64,000 nucleotides of DNA from Oscillospiraceae bacterium (GCA_015066565.1 SVOB01000001.1:682001-746000), one strand, 5' to 3'. Counted from the stretch's first letter, positions 41,762 through 51,423 are shown. Numbers and translations are program-made. Notes: generated from the letters alone by a model not told the origin.

Positions 41762-42334
41762 TTATTCGGCTGTTTCTTCTTTAGCTTCTTCAGTTTCCTT
41801 TGCCTTGGGGAAGAGAATCTTATCAAATGGGAAATAAAGGAAGAACTGAACCGCAGAGCAAATCATAGTAGAAGCGTTTGCCGCAAGGTCACCGCCCATC
41901 CATCCTTTGTTTACAAAGAGATGCTGAAGCGTGGGATTTAACCATGCCGAAAAAGCTATTAAAGCTACCGTAAAGAGAATATATATCGGCAAAGTTATAG
42001 CAACATTTACGTTTGAATTAAATGTCTTTTTACGATTTACGAAGAAGGATACTATCTGAGCAATTATGTTTGCGGTGTTATTGGAAATAAAGTATCCGAG
42101 TCCGCCGATAATAACAGCGCCTTCAGCCATATTGACCGGAGATTCAAATACCCACCATTTAAAATCGGTTCCGAAAAGATTAACTATCGGAGGAACGTGA
42201 TTCAATATGTTCAGAAGCGCAAACTGAACTATCATAGCGAGAAGGCTTACGAAAATGAACTTTACAAACTGCCATACGGTTTCAAGTCCCTTGCCCTTTG
42301 AGGCAGCTGCGTTATCAATATTTTTTAATCCCAT
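41762..42334 (-). CDS. GtrA family membrane protein
   Basis: The 190-residue protein has four membrane helices (FIFVSLLAMIVQFALLNIL and so on) and the GtrA hallmarks YFISNNTANIIAQIVSFFVNRKKTF in parts. GtrA-like flippases assist transfer of lipid-linked sugars across the membrane during wall or surface-glycan decoration. ATG 42334 follows AAGGAG; longer versions lack a site. Acidic C-terminal tail (KETEEAKEETAE). Confidence 0.85.
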   Translation of the reverse strand: MGLKNIDNAAASKGKGLETVWQFVKFIFVSLLAMIVQFALLNILNHVPPIVNLFGTDFKWWVFESPVNMAEGAVIIGGLGYFISNNTANIIAQIVSFFVNRKKTFNSNVNVAITLPIYILFTVALIAFSAWLNPTLQHLFVNKGWMGGDLAANASTMICSAVQFFLYFPFDKILFPKAKETEEAKEETAE

Positions 42335-42366
42335 TTTACTTTCACTCCTTAAAAAATTATAAATTA

Positions 42367-42395
42367 ATTTTATCACAACTGTTTTTAAATGTAAA
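42367..42395 (-). promoter_or_regulatory. Promoter of the GtrA gene
   Basis: On the minus strand: TTTACA (42390-42395), 17 bases, TAAAAT (42367-42372). Confidence 0.55.
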
Positions 42396-42478
42396 TAAAA
42401 AAACTCCAATATGATTGTTTATTTTTATGAATTTTTATGATAAAATACACCTGTAATACTTTTTCAGAGGTACATATT

Positions 42479-43237
42479 ATGAAAAAAATGATTTCGTGGA
42501 ATGTCAACGGCATAAGAGCCTGTATAAACAAGGGCTTTATTGACGAGTTTAAAAAGCTTGACGCCGATATTTTTTGCGTTCAGGAAACAAAGGTTCAGCA
42601 GGGTCAGGTCGATTTTTCGCCCGAGGGTTACAACTGCTACTGGAACTACGCTGAGAAAAAGGGCTATTCGGGCGTAGCTATCTTTTCAAAGGAAGAACCG
42701 ATTTCGGTACGCTACGGTATGGACGACCCGTATTACGATACTGAGGGAAGGGTTATAACCCTTGAATTTGACAGCTTCTTTTTCGTTGGCTGCTATACCC
42801 CGAACGCTCAGGACGGACTGAAAAGACTTGATTTCCGTATGCAGTGGGAGGATAAATTCAGAGAATACCTTTTGTCGCTGAATGAAAGCAAGCCCGTCAT
42901 CTTCTGCGGCGACCTGAACGTCGCCCACGAAGAAATTGACCTTAAAAATCCGAAAACGAACCGAGGAAATCCCGGCTTTTCGGATGAGGAGAGAGAAAAA
43001 TTCTCAACTCTTCTTGAAAGCGGATTTACCGATTCTTTCAGGTATTTTTATCCTGACGTCGAAAACGAATATTCCTGGTGGAGTTACCGTTTTCACGCAA
43101 GAGATAAGAATATAGGTTGGAGAATAGATTATTTCTGTGTTTCGGATTCAATAAAAGAAAAGCTTCAAAGCGCAAAAATTCATCAGGAAATATTCGGAAG
43201 CGACCACTGTCCCGTAGAAATTATAATTGATTTATAA
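42479..43237 (+). CDS. xth: Exodeoxyribonuclease III / AP endonuclease
   Basis: A 252-residue ExoIII-family enzyme: ISWNVNGIRAC, DIFCVQETK, FCGDLNVAHEEIDLKNPK, GWRIDYFCVS and GSDHCPVEI give the full Mg-dependent active site. It repairs abasic sites and removes 3' blocks. ATG 42479 follows AGAGG; the frame opens 14 codons earlier but without a site. An extended -10 TGATAAAAT at 42438-42446 may drive it. Confidence 0.92.
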   Translation: MKKMISWNVNGIRACINKGFIDEFKKLDADIFCVQETKVQQGQVDFSPEGYNCYWNYAEKKGYSGVAIFSKEEPISVRYGMDDPYYDTEGRVITLEFDSFFFVGCYTPNAQDGLKRLDFRMQWEDKFREYLLSLNESKPVIFCGDLNVAHEEIDLKNPKTNRGNPGFSDEEREKFSTLLESGFTDSFRYFYPDVENEYSWWSYRFHARDKNIGWRIDYFCVSDSIKEKLQSAKIHQEIFGSDHCPVEIIIDL

Positions 43238-43241
43238 AAAT

Positions 43242-43333
43242 AAAACGGATAATCTGTCTGATTATCCGTTTTATGCTTTTCTGTCTCTGTCAATTAAAAA
43301 CCAAAGCCTCATTCCATAACGGAATGAGGCTTT
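43242..43333. terminator. Two adjacent bidirectional terminators
   Basis: AAAACGGATAAT/ATTATCCGTTTT (43242-43272) ends xth. AAAGCCTCATTCC/GGAATGAGGCTTT (43303-43333) ends the convergent secreted-protein gene. Confidence 0.85.
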
Positions 43334-43369
43334 ATAAATTAAACTCAAATTAAAATGCTAAGAGTAAAA

Positions 43370-44200
43370 TTATTCTTCGTTCTTCTTTCTTGTAAGTACG
43401 AAAGCAACACCGGCAACTACTGCAAGAGTAGCAACTGCAGCGATAGGAGCTGTATCAGCTGTCTTCGGAATAACTGCAGTATTAGTGTTTGTGTTAGTAC
43501 CGGGTGTTGAAGGAGTAACGGGTGTCGAAGGTGTTGAACTGCCGTCATCACCGCCGCCAAGACCGAGAAGTCCCATAATTGTGCCGAGGATATCTCCGCC
43601 GCCGCCGAGACCGCCGAGAAGACCTGTGATTGAGCTAAGGTCAGGAAGACCTGCGCCTGAAAGGCCGTCGATAAGCTGGCCGAGACCTGACTTAGCGCCT
43701 TCGCCGAAGGAGCCTAAATCAAAGTTGCCGAGGTTTGAGAAGATGTTCTTGATTGTATCTGTAATGCCGCCAAGGTCAAATCCGCCGCCTTCACCGCTGT
43801 CGTCGCCGCCTTCGCCTTCGCCGGGCTGGTCAGCTGGTGTGTTATCAACAACCCACTGATTTACTGCACCATCAATTTCATTTTTCTGATCCATTGTGAT
43901 AAAGTTATCTGCAGAAAGTGAATTAGTAAGTCCCTCTGCCTGAGAAGGCTGCATACAACCATCATCAAGGAACATAACAACAAGCTGAGCGATTGTTTCG
44001 GACGGAAGATTCGCCGAAGGATCATCAATCGTTACGCCATTTGTAGCCAATACTCTTTGAATATCCTCAGGAGTAATATCAACATAACCAAGATACTCCG
44101 AAAGTGTAGCTGCCGAACAATTGGTATCACTTGCAAAAGCAACAACGCAGCATGAAAGAGCGAGAGCAATTGCAACAACAATACTGATTACTTTTTTCAT
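43370..44200 (-). CDS. Secreted glycine-rich protein with LPXTG-like C-terminus
   Basis: A 276-residue exported protein. It has a signal peptide (MKKVISIVVAIALALSCCVV), a conserved N-terminal part of about 110 residues, and a Gly/Asp/Leu-rich repeat-like region (GLGGGGDILGTIMGLLGLG). A Ser/Pro/Thr linker is followed by IPKTAD, a hydrophobic helix and RKKNEE. The last part is a sortase-type sorting signal in which the usual Gly of LPxTG is Ala. ATG 44200 follows AAAGGTG. It probably sits on the cell surface; function unknown. Confidence 0.75.
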   Translation of the reverse strand: MKKVISIVVAIALALSCCVVAFASDTNCSAATLSEYLGYVDITPEDIQRVLATNGVTIDDPSANLPSETIAQLVVMFLDDGCMQPSQAEGLTNSLSADNFITMDQKNEIDGAVNQWVVDNTPADQPGEGEGGDDSGEGGGFDLGGITDTIKNIFSNLGNFDLGSFGEGAKSGLGQLIDGLSGAGLPDLSSITGLLGGLGGGGDILGTIMGLLGLGGGDDGSSTPSTPVTPSTPGTNTNTNTAVIPKTADTAPIAAVATLAVVAGVAFVLTRKKNEE

Positions 44201-44268
44201 AGTGTTCACCTTTCTCAATTTGAGTTTATTTTTTGTTACAGGGCATAAATACCCCTCTATACATATTG

Positions 44269-44297
44269 AATTATACAGAACTTTTTCTGCAAAGTCA
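44269..44297 (-). promoter_or_regulatory. Promoter of the secreted glycine-rich protein
   Basis: On the minus strand: TTGACT (44292-44297), 17 bases, TATAAT (44269-44274). Confidence 0.75.
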
Positions 44298-44468
44298 ACA
44301 TTAAATTTAAAAATTTTTGTTCTTTTTATATTAATTATGTATATTCTACCGTTTTTTTGCCTGATTTTTCCTTATAAAACAAAAATTTACTCCTCCTGCA
44401 TAAATAAAAGGACATAAAAATATAAATATACCGAGCCATTTTACAACAAACAAAAAGGAGAGAGGCAA

Positions 44469-45998
44469 ATGGATTTTTCACTTTCTAAAAGTAATATTTC
44501 AAACATTCAGAATGTATGTGACTCAAATATTTCACAGAATATTGACAGCGATATCACCCTGCCGGAGTATGTTGATGACATTGAAACCGTGCTGAGCTGT
44601 TCGCTCACGCCCGAAATTGAGTCAGCTTCGCTGTCCGACGGAAAGGTCGCGGTTGAGGGAAGCGCTCTGATAAGGCTTCTTTACACTTCGCAGAAGGGAA
44701 CGCTTCACTGCTTTGAAAGCACAGTCCCCTTTTCGCGCTTCGCCGAAGCGCAGAACGTTACCGACAGTGATTGCCTGAGCGTTACGGGGGCAACCCAGTA
44801 TGTAAACTGCAGGCTCGTCAACCCCAGACGCTTTGACGTTCACGGAAATATCGTTATTTCCTTTCACGCGTCCGAGGTTGTCAGCCAATCCGTCGTTTCC
44901 TCCGCCGAGGGAGCAGGTATTCAGACAAGGACGAAATGCCTTACTGTAAGTAACGCGCGTGCAGTGACGGAAAAGCCCTTTACACTAAGCGAAGTGCTTG
45001 AAATAAACCCCGATTTGCCCTCAATCGCCCAGATGGTGAGCATAAGCGCTTCACCCTGTATAACCGAAACGAAGCTGATTTCGGGAAAAGCTCTCGTAAA
45101 GGGCGATATGACGCTTGAAGCTCTTTACATAGCCGACGACAGACAAAACTGTATTCAGTCGGCTCAGTTCGTTTTGCCGATAAGCCAGATTGTCGAGCTC
45201 GATACAACCGAGGAAGCCGACAGCTCGGTAAGCCGGGTAACCGTAAGCGCAATTGACTATACCGTCAGGGCAGACTCCACGGGCGCAATAAGGCTTCTTG
45301 ACGTTTCAGTCGGCGCAAGGGCAAAAATCAGCGTGTTCAAAGCCGAGGAAATTAAGGTTGTAACAGACGCCTATTCCACAGAATACGAAATTGAAAATGA
45401 AATAAAAAGGATTGAGGCGAGGTGTCTTACAGAACAGTTCGAGGACACCTGCCTTTGCAGAAATTCCTTTTCGGCTACGGGTAAACAGATAGGTCGGGTG
45501 TTTTCGCTTTCAACGGGAGATATTGTGTCAAGCGTTACAAAACGGGAAAACAAGGTCATTATAAGCGGATCGGTCCGTGCGGGGCTGACGGTTGAATACA
45601 CTAACGGAGAAAAAGGCTATATCGAAAAACCGCTTGAATTCGAGTATTCAAGGGCGGTCAATTGTGAAGACTTAATCTGTGAAAAATCGGTTCGGGTGAA
45701 CTCATCAAGCTTTCTTGTCACCTCGCAGACAAACGTTGACGTAAGAGTTGAGGTGGAAATAAACGCAAGCGTTTTTGAAAAAACCTGTTTGCCGCTGATT
45801 ACCGATATAAAAGTCAAAGACGATTGTCGAAAAGTGCCCTGCCGTGCGGCGCTGACCCTTTATTATCCCGACAGGAACGAATCCGTATGGGACATAGCCA
45901 AAAAATATAACACGACAGTTAAGGCGATTACCGAAGAAAACTCGGTTTCGGATGAAAATATTGAGCCCGGCACGATGCTTATTCTGCCGAGAATGTAA
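44469..45998 (+). CDS. sipL: SipL-like spore coat morphogenetic protein (DUF3794 repeats plus LysM)
   Basis: A 509-residue protein with repeated DUF3794/SPOCS-type beta domains over residues 1-450 (LPEYVDDIETVLSC, LVKGDMTLEALYIADD, VIISGSVRAGLTVEY) and a C-terminal LysM domain at about 460-509 (ESVWDIAKKYNTTVKAITEEN, in part). In C. difficile SipL binds SpoIVA through LysM and localises coat assembly around the forespore. Here spoIVA follows at 14 bases, which strongly supports the call. The start follows AGGAGAGAGG. Confidence 0.88.
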   Translation: MDFSLSKSNISNIQNVCDSNISQNIDSDITLPEYVDDIETVLSCSLTPEIESASLSDGKVAVEGSALIRLLYTSQKGTLHCFESTVPFSRFAEAQNVTDSDCLSVTGATQYVNCRLVNPRRFDVHGNIVISFHASEVVSQSVVSSAEGAGIQTRTKCLTVSNARAVTEKPFTLSEVLEINPDLPSIAQMVSISASPCITETKLISGKALVKGDMTLEALYIADDRQNCIQSAQFVLPISQIVELDTTEEADSSVSRVTVSAIDYTVRADSTGAIRLLDVSVGARAKISVFKAEEIKVVTDAYSTEYEIENEIKRIEARCLTEQFEDTCLCRNSFSATGKQIGRVFSLSTGDIVSSVTKRENKVIISGSVRAGLTVEYTNGEKGYIEKPLEFEYSRAVNCEDLICEKSVRVNSSSFLVTSQTNVDVRVEVEINASVFEKTCLPLITDIKVKDDCRKVPCRAALTLYYPDRNESVWDIAKKYNTTVKAITEENSVSDENIEPGTMLILPRM

Positions 45999-46012
45999 AG
46001 GAGGAATGAACA

Positions 46013-47491
46013 ATGGATAACACGAGCATTTATCAGGATATTTCAAAACGCACGGGCGGAGATATTTATATAGGGGTTGTCGGTCCCGTGAGAACGGGTA
46101 AATCAACCTTTATAAAAAGGTTTATGGACACACTCGTCCTGCCTAATATAGCAGACGAATCGTTCAGAGTAAGGGCAAATGACGAGCTTCCGCAATCGTC
46201 CGCGGGAAGAACCATAATGACAACCGAGCCGAAATTCGTTCCCGAGGAAGCGGTTGAAATCAAGCTTGAGGACAACGCAGTTATGAACGTGCGGATGGTT
46301 GACTGCGTCGGCTATATAGTCCCTTCAAGCATTGGCTATATTGAAGAGGGAAATCCGAGGATGGTAAAAACGCCCTGGTTTGAAGAGGAAATACCGTTTG
46401 ACAGGGCGGCGGAAATCGGAACTCAGAAGGTAATTAACGAACATTCCACAATCGGTCTTGTTATTACAACCGACGGAAGTTTCAGTGAAATACCCCGAGA
46501 GGAATACGAAAAAGCGGAGGAAAGAGCGATTAACGAGCTTAACGCAATAAACAAGCCCTTTATTGTTCTTCTAAACTGCTCCAATCCGAATTCCGACGCT
46601 TCAAGACAAACCGCAAGAAATCTTACAGAAAAATACAGCGTTCCCGTTTTCCCCGTAAACTGTCTTGAAATGAGCGAAAAGGAAATAAAGGAAATACTCA
46701 CGCAGATTCTCTTTGAATTTCCGATTAAGGAAATCTCGATTGATTTGCCGAGATGGATTACCACCCTGCCCGGCGATCACTGGCTTAAAAGCAAGGTCTT
46801 TTCTTCAATAAGCGACGCTTCAAGACAGATGACTCACGTCAGGGACGCTTCGGCGCTTACGGACGAGATGAACGAATGCGAATACATCCAAAGCTCGGTT
46901 ATAAGCAGAATAAATCTCGGCGACGGAAGCGTTGAGGTCAGCGCAACCCTCAATAATGACCTTTTCTATAAAATTATCGCCGAGCAGACAGGGCTTGATA
47001 TTGACAGCGAGCAGAGCCTTATGAACTGTATAAGGGATTTGTCCGAGAGTAAAAAGGCGTTTGACAAATTCAAGAACGCTCTTGACGAGGTTGAAGCAAC
47101 GGGCTACGGAATTGTAATGCCGTCGCTTGACGAGCTGAGCCTTGACGAGCCCGAAATAGTTAAGCAGGGCGGAAGATACGGCGTAAAGCTGAGAGCCACA
47201 GCCCCGTCAATCCATATGATGAAAACGAATATCGCCACCGAGGTCGCGCCGATAGTCGGAAGCGAAAGTCAGTCGGAGGAATTAGTTAAATTCCTGCTCG
47301 ACGAATTCACCGAGGACCCGCAGAAAATATGGGAGTCAAACATATTCGGAAAATCATTGAACGAACTGGTCAACGAGGGACTTCGCAACAAGCTGCTTCA
47401 TATGCCGACCGAGGCGAGAATGAAATTTCAGGAAACGCTCGAACGAGTTATAAACGAGGGTTGTAACGGGCTTATTTGCATAATAATATGA
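46013..47491 (+). CDS. spoIVA: Stage IV sporulation protein A
   Basis: A 492-residue ATPase that polymerises on the forespore outer membrane and forms the coat basement layer. It starts IYQDISKRTGGDIYIGVVG with Walker A GPVRTGKSTFIK. It ends in the conserved RMKFQETLERVINEGCNGLI. Full family length. Ribosome binding site AAAGGAGG. Co-transcribed with sipL. Confidence 0.96.
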   Translation: MDNTSIYQDISKRTGGDIYIGVVGPVRTGKSTFIKRFMDTLVLPNIADESFRVRANDELPQSSAGRTIMTTEPKFVPEEAVEIKLEDNAVMNVRMVDCVGYIVPSSIGYIEEGNPRMVKTPWFEEEIPFDRAAEIGTQKVINEHSTIGLVITTDGSFSEIPREEYEKAEERAINELNAINKPFIVLLNCSNPNSDASRQTARNLTEKYSVPVFPVNCLEMSEKEIKEILTQILFEFPIKEISIDLPRWITTLPGDHWLKSKVFSSISDASRQMTHVRDASALTDEMNECEYIQSSVISRINLGDGSVEVSATLNNDLFYKIIAEQTGLDIDSEQSLMNCIRDLSESKKAFDKFKNALDEVEATGYGIVMPSLDELSLDEPEIVKQGGRYGVKLRATAPSIHMMKTNIATEVAPIVGSESQSEELVKFLLDEFTEDPQKIWESNIFGKSLNELVNEGLRNKLLHMPTEARMKFQETLERVINEGCNGLICIII

Positions 47492-47498
47492 AAAATAA

Positions 47499-47527
47499 AA
47501 AGGCTGATACGAAATGTATCAGCCTTA
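47499..47527. terminator. Bidirectional terminator after spoIVA
   Basis: AAGGCTGATAC pairs with GTATCAGCCTT. Confidence 0.8.
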
Positions 47528-47539
47528 ATTCTATTTATT

Positions 47540-49096
47540 CTATTCCGTCGGGCTGTCAGTTGTTCCGTTTAACTCAGTTTCAGCCGAACCCTCAGCCTCG
47601 TTAGCCTTGATTTTTTCAAGACGTCTTACGGCGAGTTCCTCGTTCATCTGTTCCTTGAACTTGCCGTGAATCGGGAAGAACAGAAGCGTTATGCCGTAAA
47701 GGAAACGTGCAATTGCGGGAACCGCAGAGAAAAGGAAGAAGAAGCCGAAAAGTATATTCGGTTCGGTCGCCCTGATAACGTTTCCGAGTTCGTCCTTCTG
47801 AGCCGTATAGCCAATCCAGGTTATAACCGCGCCGCCGAGAAGACCCATAACGGAGTTTGAAAGCTTCTGGAAATAGCCGCTGACGGTTGCAACAAGCGCC
47901 TCGTTACGAACGCCCGTTTTCCATTCGCTGTAATCGTAAACGTCGCCCTGAAGAATAGCGCCGCAAACGTTGAGAACACCGTTCGGGAAGCCCGCCAGGG
48001 TAAGAAGAATTGTCGTTACCGCAAGCGCAACATACGGGTTACTTATATTCTTATACGGGTTTACAAGGAATAATATAAAATAGAATATGCCTGCGAAAAT
48101 ACCGCCGAGCGCCGCCGCGTTTCTCGCGCCTATTTTTCTTGCGATTTTAGGCGCAAGCGGGGTCATAAAGTAAGCGGGAATACCCGTGAAAAGACTGCAA
48201 AGCATAGCGTTTGACTGCTTGCCGGTATTATGAAGCCAGAAAAACGTTTCGTTCGTGGCGCCGACTGATTTGAAGCCTGCAAAGAACGAAGAGATAAGAA
48301 GAATAAACAAGGGCTTATTCTTAAAGGCGTTTTTAAAGGACTGCCATACGCTTATCTGTTGCATATCCGTCTTATTTACAAGCGGAACTCGTTCTCTTAA
48401 AGCCTTAAAGCCGTAAATTGCAGTAACTCCCGCAATTACCGCCATAATTATTGCAAAATATGTATAAACGCTCTGCATACCGATTTTTCCCTTTGAGATA
48501 CCGGGAAGAAAATCGACGAACAGCGGAACGGCGCTTGTAAGAAAGGTTCCGAACAGCTCAAAGAACTTTGAGGTGCCTATAAGGCTGTCGCGTTCACGGA
48601 GGTTCGGCGTGATATTATAAAGAAGTATGTTCCACGCGTTGAAATAGGACATACCGAGGTTGAATATGAATATTCCGGCAATCGCCCATATAACTCTTGC
48701 CGCATTCGTTTCGAGAAAAACGGGAACGGAAAAGAGCATAACGCTCGCTATCGCCCAGAACGGAGTCGGCAATAAAAGATAGGGACGAAGTCTGCCCCAG
48801 CGTGTTCTCGTTCTGTCGATAATTACGCCCGAAATAGAGTCGTCCGCCGCGTCGTAAAGCGTTTCGGCGAATACGATAAGTCCGTAAGCCGAGCCTGAAA
48901 GGCCAAGAAAGCTTATCATAAAGAACTGCCTGTAGGCGTTTGCGAACTGGCTTAAGTTCTTCTGTCCGAAGGTGGTCAGAAGAAAGGCTACTATCTCGCG
49001 CGGGCGAAGATAACGTCTGTTTGAAATTTTGTCCGCTTCGTTGACAATAGACTCTTCCTCGGGAGCTTCAACTACTGCCGTTTTAACGTCGTCCAA
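47540..49096 (-). CDS. GPH-type (MFS) sugar symporter
   Basis: A 518-residue transporter with twelve helices. ADDSISGVIIDRTRTRWGRLRPYLL is the glycoside-pentoside-hexuronide signature (D..G...D.T..rwGr.rp). Such proteins import glycosides or hexuronides with Na+ or H+. TTG at 49096 has AGGA at proper distance; GTG at 49114 lacks a site. The long acidic N-terminus and Glu/Thr tail are unusual but are found in relatives. A second GPH gene lies at 58.8 kb. Confidence 0.85.
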   Translation of the reverse strand: MDDVKTAVVEAPEEESIVNEADKISNRRYLRPREIVAFLLTTFGQKNLSQFANAYRQFFMISFLGLSGSAYGLIVFAETLYDAADDSISGVIIDRTRTRWGRLRPYLLLPTPFWAIASVMLFSVPVFLETNAARVIWAIAGIFIFNLGMSYFNAWNILLYNITPNLRERDSLIGTSKFFELFGTFLTSAVPLFVDFLPGISKGKIGMQSVYTYFAIIMAVIAGVTAIYGFKALRERVPLVNKTDMQQISVWQSFKNAFKNKPLFILLISSFFAGFKSVGATNETFFWLHNTGKQSNAMLCSLFTGIPAYFMTPLAPKIARKIGARNAAALGGIFAGIFYFILFLVNPYKNISNPYVALAVTTILLTLAGFPNGVLNVCGAILQGDVYDYSEWKTGVRNEALVATVSGYFQKLSNSVMGLLGGAVITWIGYTAQKDELGNVIRATEPNILFGFFFLFSAVPAIARFLYGITLLFFPIHGKFKEQMNEELAVRRLEKIKANEAEGSAETELNGTTDSPTE

Positions 49097-49188
49097 AAAA
49101 TCACATCCTGTCACAAAAATCTAAATAATAGGAATTTCAACTTAACATTTAAATATTATCATAATCGCAAAGCAATTACAAGAAGAAA

Positions 49189-49641
49189 TTATTTCTCAAG
49201 ATACTTCTGATACTCCCCTACCGCAAGCGAATCGCAGCGCTCGTTTTCGGGGTGTCCGTTATGGCCTTTAATCCAAACGAACGAACAGTCGTGCTTTTCA
49301 AGCTCGTCAAGCAGTTCTCCCCACAAATCGGGGTTCAAGGCGGGCTTTTTGTCAGCCTTTTTCCAGCCGTTTTTTCTCCACGAAGCCGCCCAGCCCTTTT
49401 CTATTCCGTCAACGACATATTTCGAGTCGGTACAGATTTCAACCTTACAGCTTCTTTTAAGAGCCTTCAAGCCCTCAATTACCGCCGTGAGTTCCATTCG
49501 GTTGTTGGTCGTATTCTCTTCACCGCCCGAAAGCACCTTTTCAACCCCGTTACAGCGAAGAATAGTTCCCCATCCGCCCGGTCCGGGATTTCCCGAGCAG
49601 GCGCCGTCGGTATAAATATTTACAAAAGTTTTTTCTTTCAT
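49189..49641 (-). CDS. rnhA: Ribonuclease HI
   Basis: The 150-residue enzyme has the full active site: [17 protein letters not shown] (Asp), [13 protein letters not shown] (Glu), [12 protein letters not shown] (Asp) and [12 protein letters not shown] (Asp). It removes RNA from RNA-DNA hybrids. [19 protein letters not shown] matches the basic handle region of the E. coli-like type. It is flanked by unrelated genes and probably has its own promoter. Confidence 0.94.
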   Translation of the reverse strand: MKEKTFVNIYTDGACSGNPGPGGWGTILRCNGVEKVLSGGEENTTNNRMELTAVIEGLKALKRSCKVEICTDSKYVVDGIEKGWAASWRKNGWKKADKKPALNPDLWGELLDELEKHDCSFVWIKGHNGHPENERCDSLAVGEYQKYLEK

Positions 49642-49757
49642 AACTTTTCTCCGAAACCAGTTTTAAAAAATTATAACATAAAAGAATAAAAAATCCAAGA
49701 CGGATTGATATTTAAGCGCAATTATGTTAATATCTTGAAAGAAACGGAAGTGAAAAA

Positions 49758-50396
49758 ATGGAAAAAACGAAAGGAATTATTTTTGACCTTGACGGTACGC
49801 TCTGGGATTCGAGCGATAACGTAGTAGTCAGCTGGAATACGGTTTTCGATTCCCATAAGGAATTTAAGCTTCATATTACAAACAGGGATATGCAGGGTCT
49901 TATGGGGCTTACAATGGAAAACATAATAAAAGCCCTTTTGCCCGAGCTTGACGAAAAAGAAAGGCTTGTTATCCTCGAAGAATGTTGCGAAGCGGAAAAC
50001 GATTATTTAAGCAAACACGGCGGAGTTCTTTTTCCCGACCTTGAAAGCACTCTAAAGGTTCTCAGCGAAAAATACAGGCTGTTTATTGTCAGCAACTGTC
50101 AGAGCGGATATATAGAATGTTTCTTAAAATACTATGATTTCGGAAAATATTTTACCGATATTGAGTGTTCGGGCAACACCCACGAGCATAAGGGCAAAAA
50201 CGTAAAGTCAGTAATAGAAAGGAACAACCTTTCTTCAGCGGTCTATGTCGGCGACGCTCAGGTTGACCTTGACGCTTCAAGATACGCCGGAATCCCTTTT
50301 ATCTACTGTAAATACGGCTTCGGTCACGTTGACGAGGAAAAGATAATAATAAACTCTCTTCCCGAGTTAATTGAAACGGTTGAAAAAGTTTTATAA
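49758..50396 (+). CDS. HAD-superfamily phosphatase, phosphoglycolate-phosphatase-like
   Basis: A 212-residue cytoplasmic phosphatase. FDLDGTLWDS is motif I, VSNCQSGY motif II, HKGKNVKSVI holds the Lys of motif III, and YVGDAQVDLDASRYAGIPF motif IV. A helical cap lies between I and II, as in phosphoglycolate phosphatase. The substrate is unknown. Ribosome binding site GGAAGTG is weak but well placed. Confidence 0.85.
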   Translation: MEKTKGIIFDLDGTLWDSSDNVVVSWNTVFDSHKEFKLHITNRDMQGLMGLTMENIIKALLPELDEKERLVILEECCEAENDYLSKHGGVLFPDLESTLKVLSEKYRLFIVSNCQSGYIECFLKYYDFGKYFTDIECSGNTHEHKGKNVKSVIERNNLSSAVYVGDAQVDLDASRYAGIPFIYCKYGFGHVDEEKIIINSLPELIETVEKVL

Positions 50397-50402
50397 AAAT
50401 AA

Positions 50403-50430
50403 AAAGCCATCCAATCGGATGGCTTTAGCT
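50403..50430. terminator. Bidirectional terminator between the HAD and lipid kinase genes
   Basis: AAAGCCATCC pairs with GGATGGCTTT. Confidence 0.8.
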
Positions 50431-50436
50431 TTTTGA

Positions 50437-51360
50437 TTATTCGTTTATAAGCTCGTGGTCAAGCATCATTCTGACTGCGTGATTTTTGTTTGAAATCGTA
50501 GCTTTCATCATATCGCCGCCGAACTCGCCGTCAAGAGTGAACGCCGTAGGCTTGTCAAATTCAAAGGTCGCTTCCTTAACGTGACGGATAATAACGTTCG
50601 GGTTATTCTTAACGTCCTTTTTAAGCATAGCGAGAGCGAGCGCAATAAGCTCTTTAGGATTTTTAAACCACTTTACAAGTACGAGCTCGTGAAGTCCGTC
50701 GTCAAATCTTACGCCGATATTGTGAAGAACGGGCATACCGCCGATACCGTAAGAATTTGAAAGAGCGCCGTAAAAATACTTGCCCTCAAATTTTTCGCCG
50801 TCAGCTTCAACCCTTGCGTAATAGGGCTTCATTTTAAAGAAATCGGGAACAGCCTGAAGATAATAGGCCTTGTTGCCGATAGCGTTTTTCAGCTTTTGGT
50901 TACAGGCGTATGAAATAGCGGTAAAGTTACCGAAGCCCGCAACATAAATAAAGTTTTCGCCCTCGTATTTACCCATATCAACGGGACGGGGAACGCCGTT
51001 GACGATATTTTCGATTGCGGCGTGGACATCCTTTGTAGGAATTTTCAAGGAATTTGCGAAGTCGTTAGTCGTTCCCATCGGGATATAACCTATAGGCTGG
51101 TCCTTACCGCCCTCCATAACGCCGCAAACGGTTTCTTTAAGAGTTCCGTCGCCGCCGACGCATACAATTACGTCGTAATCGGCGCCCATCTCCTTAACAA
51201 CGGCGTATGCGTTTTTATTCTTTTCGGTGAGAACTGTTTTAACCTCGTAGCTTGCCATTTCAAAGGCAACCATCATATCTGCAACATAGTTCTTCGCTTT
51301 TTTCTGTCCCGAAACGGGATTAACTATAAGCAAAAGCTTTTTTAAAATTGTTTCTTCCAT
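50437..51360 (-). CDS. Diacylglycerol/lipid kinase (DgkB/YegS type)
   Basis: A 307-residue lipid kinase: LLIVNPVSGQKKAKNYV, VCVGGDGTLKETVCGV and IPMGTTNDFANSLKIPT are the catalytic-domain motifs. FTLDGEFGGDMM near the end matches the second conserved domain. It would recycle diacylglycerol released by lipoteichoic-acid or glycolipid synthesis to phosphatidate. ATG 51360 follows AGAAGG; the open frame upstream runs through tRNA-Ala and is not coding. Confidence 0.9.
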   Translation of the reverse strand: MEETILKKLLLIVNPVSGQKKAKNYVADMMVAFEMASYEVKTVLTEKNKNAYAVVKEMGADYDVIVCVGGDGTLKETVCGVMEGGKDQPIGYIPMGTTNDFANSLKIPTKDVHAAIENIVNGVPRPVDMGKYEGENFIYVAGFGNFTAISYACNQKLKNAIGNKAYYLQAVPDFFKMKPYYARVEADGEKFEGKYFYGALSNSYGIGGMPVLHNIGVRFDDGLHELVLVKWFKNPKELIALALAMLKKDVKNNPNVIIRHVKEATFEFDKPTAFTLDGEFGGDMMKATISNKNHAVRMMLDHELINE

Positions 51361-51383
51361 TATGTAATACCTTCTTAATATCA

Positions 51384-51423
51384 TAAATAAACATCCCGAC
51401 TTTTGAGTCGGAATGTTTATTTG
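51384..51423 (-). terminator. Terminator of tRNA-Ala
   Basis: AAATAAACAT.CCGACT pairs with AGTCGG.ATGTTTATTT. It separates the tRNA from the lipid kinase gene. Confidence 0.75.
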
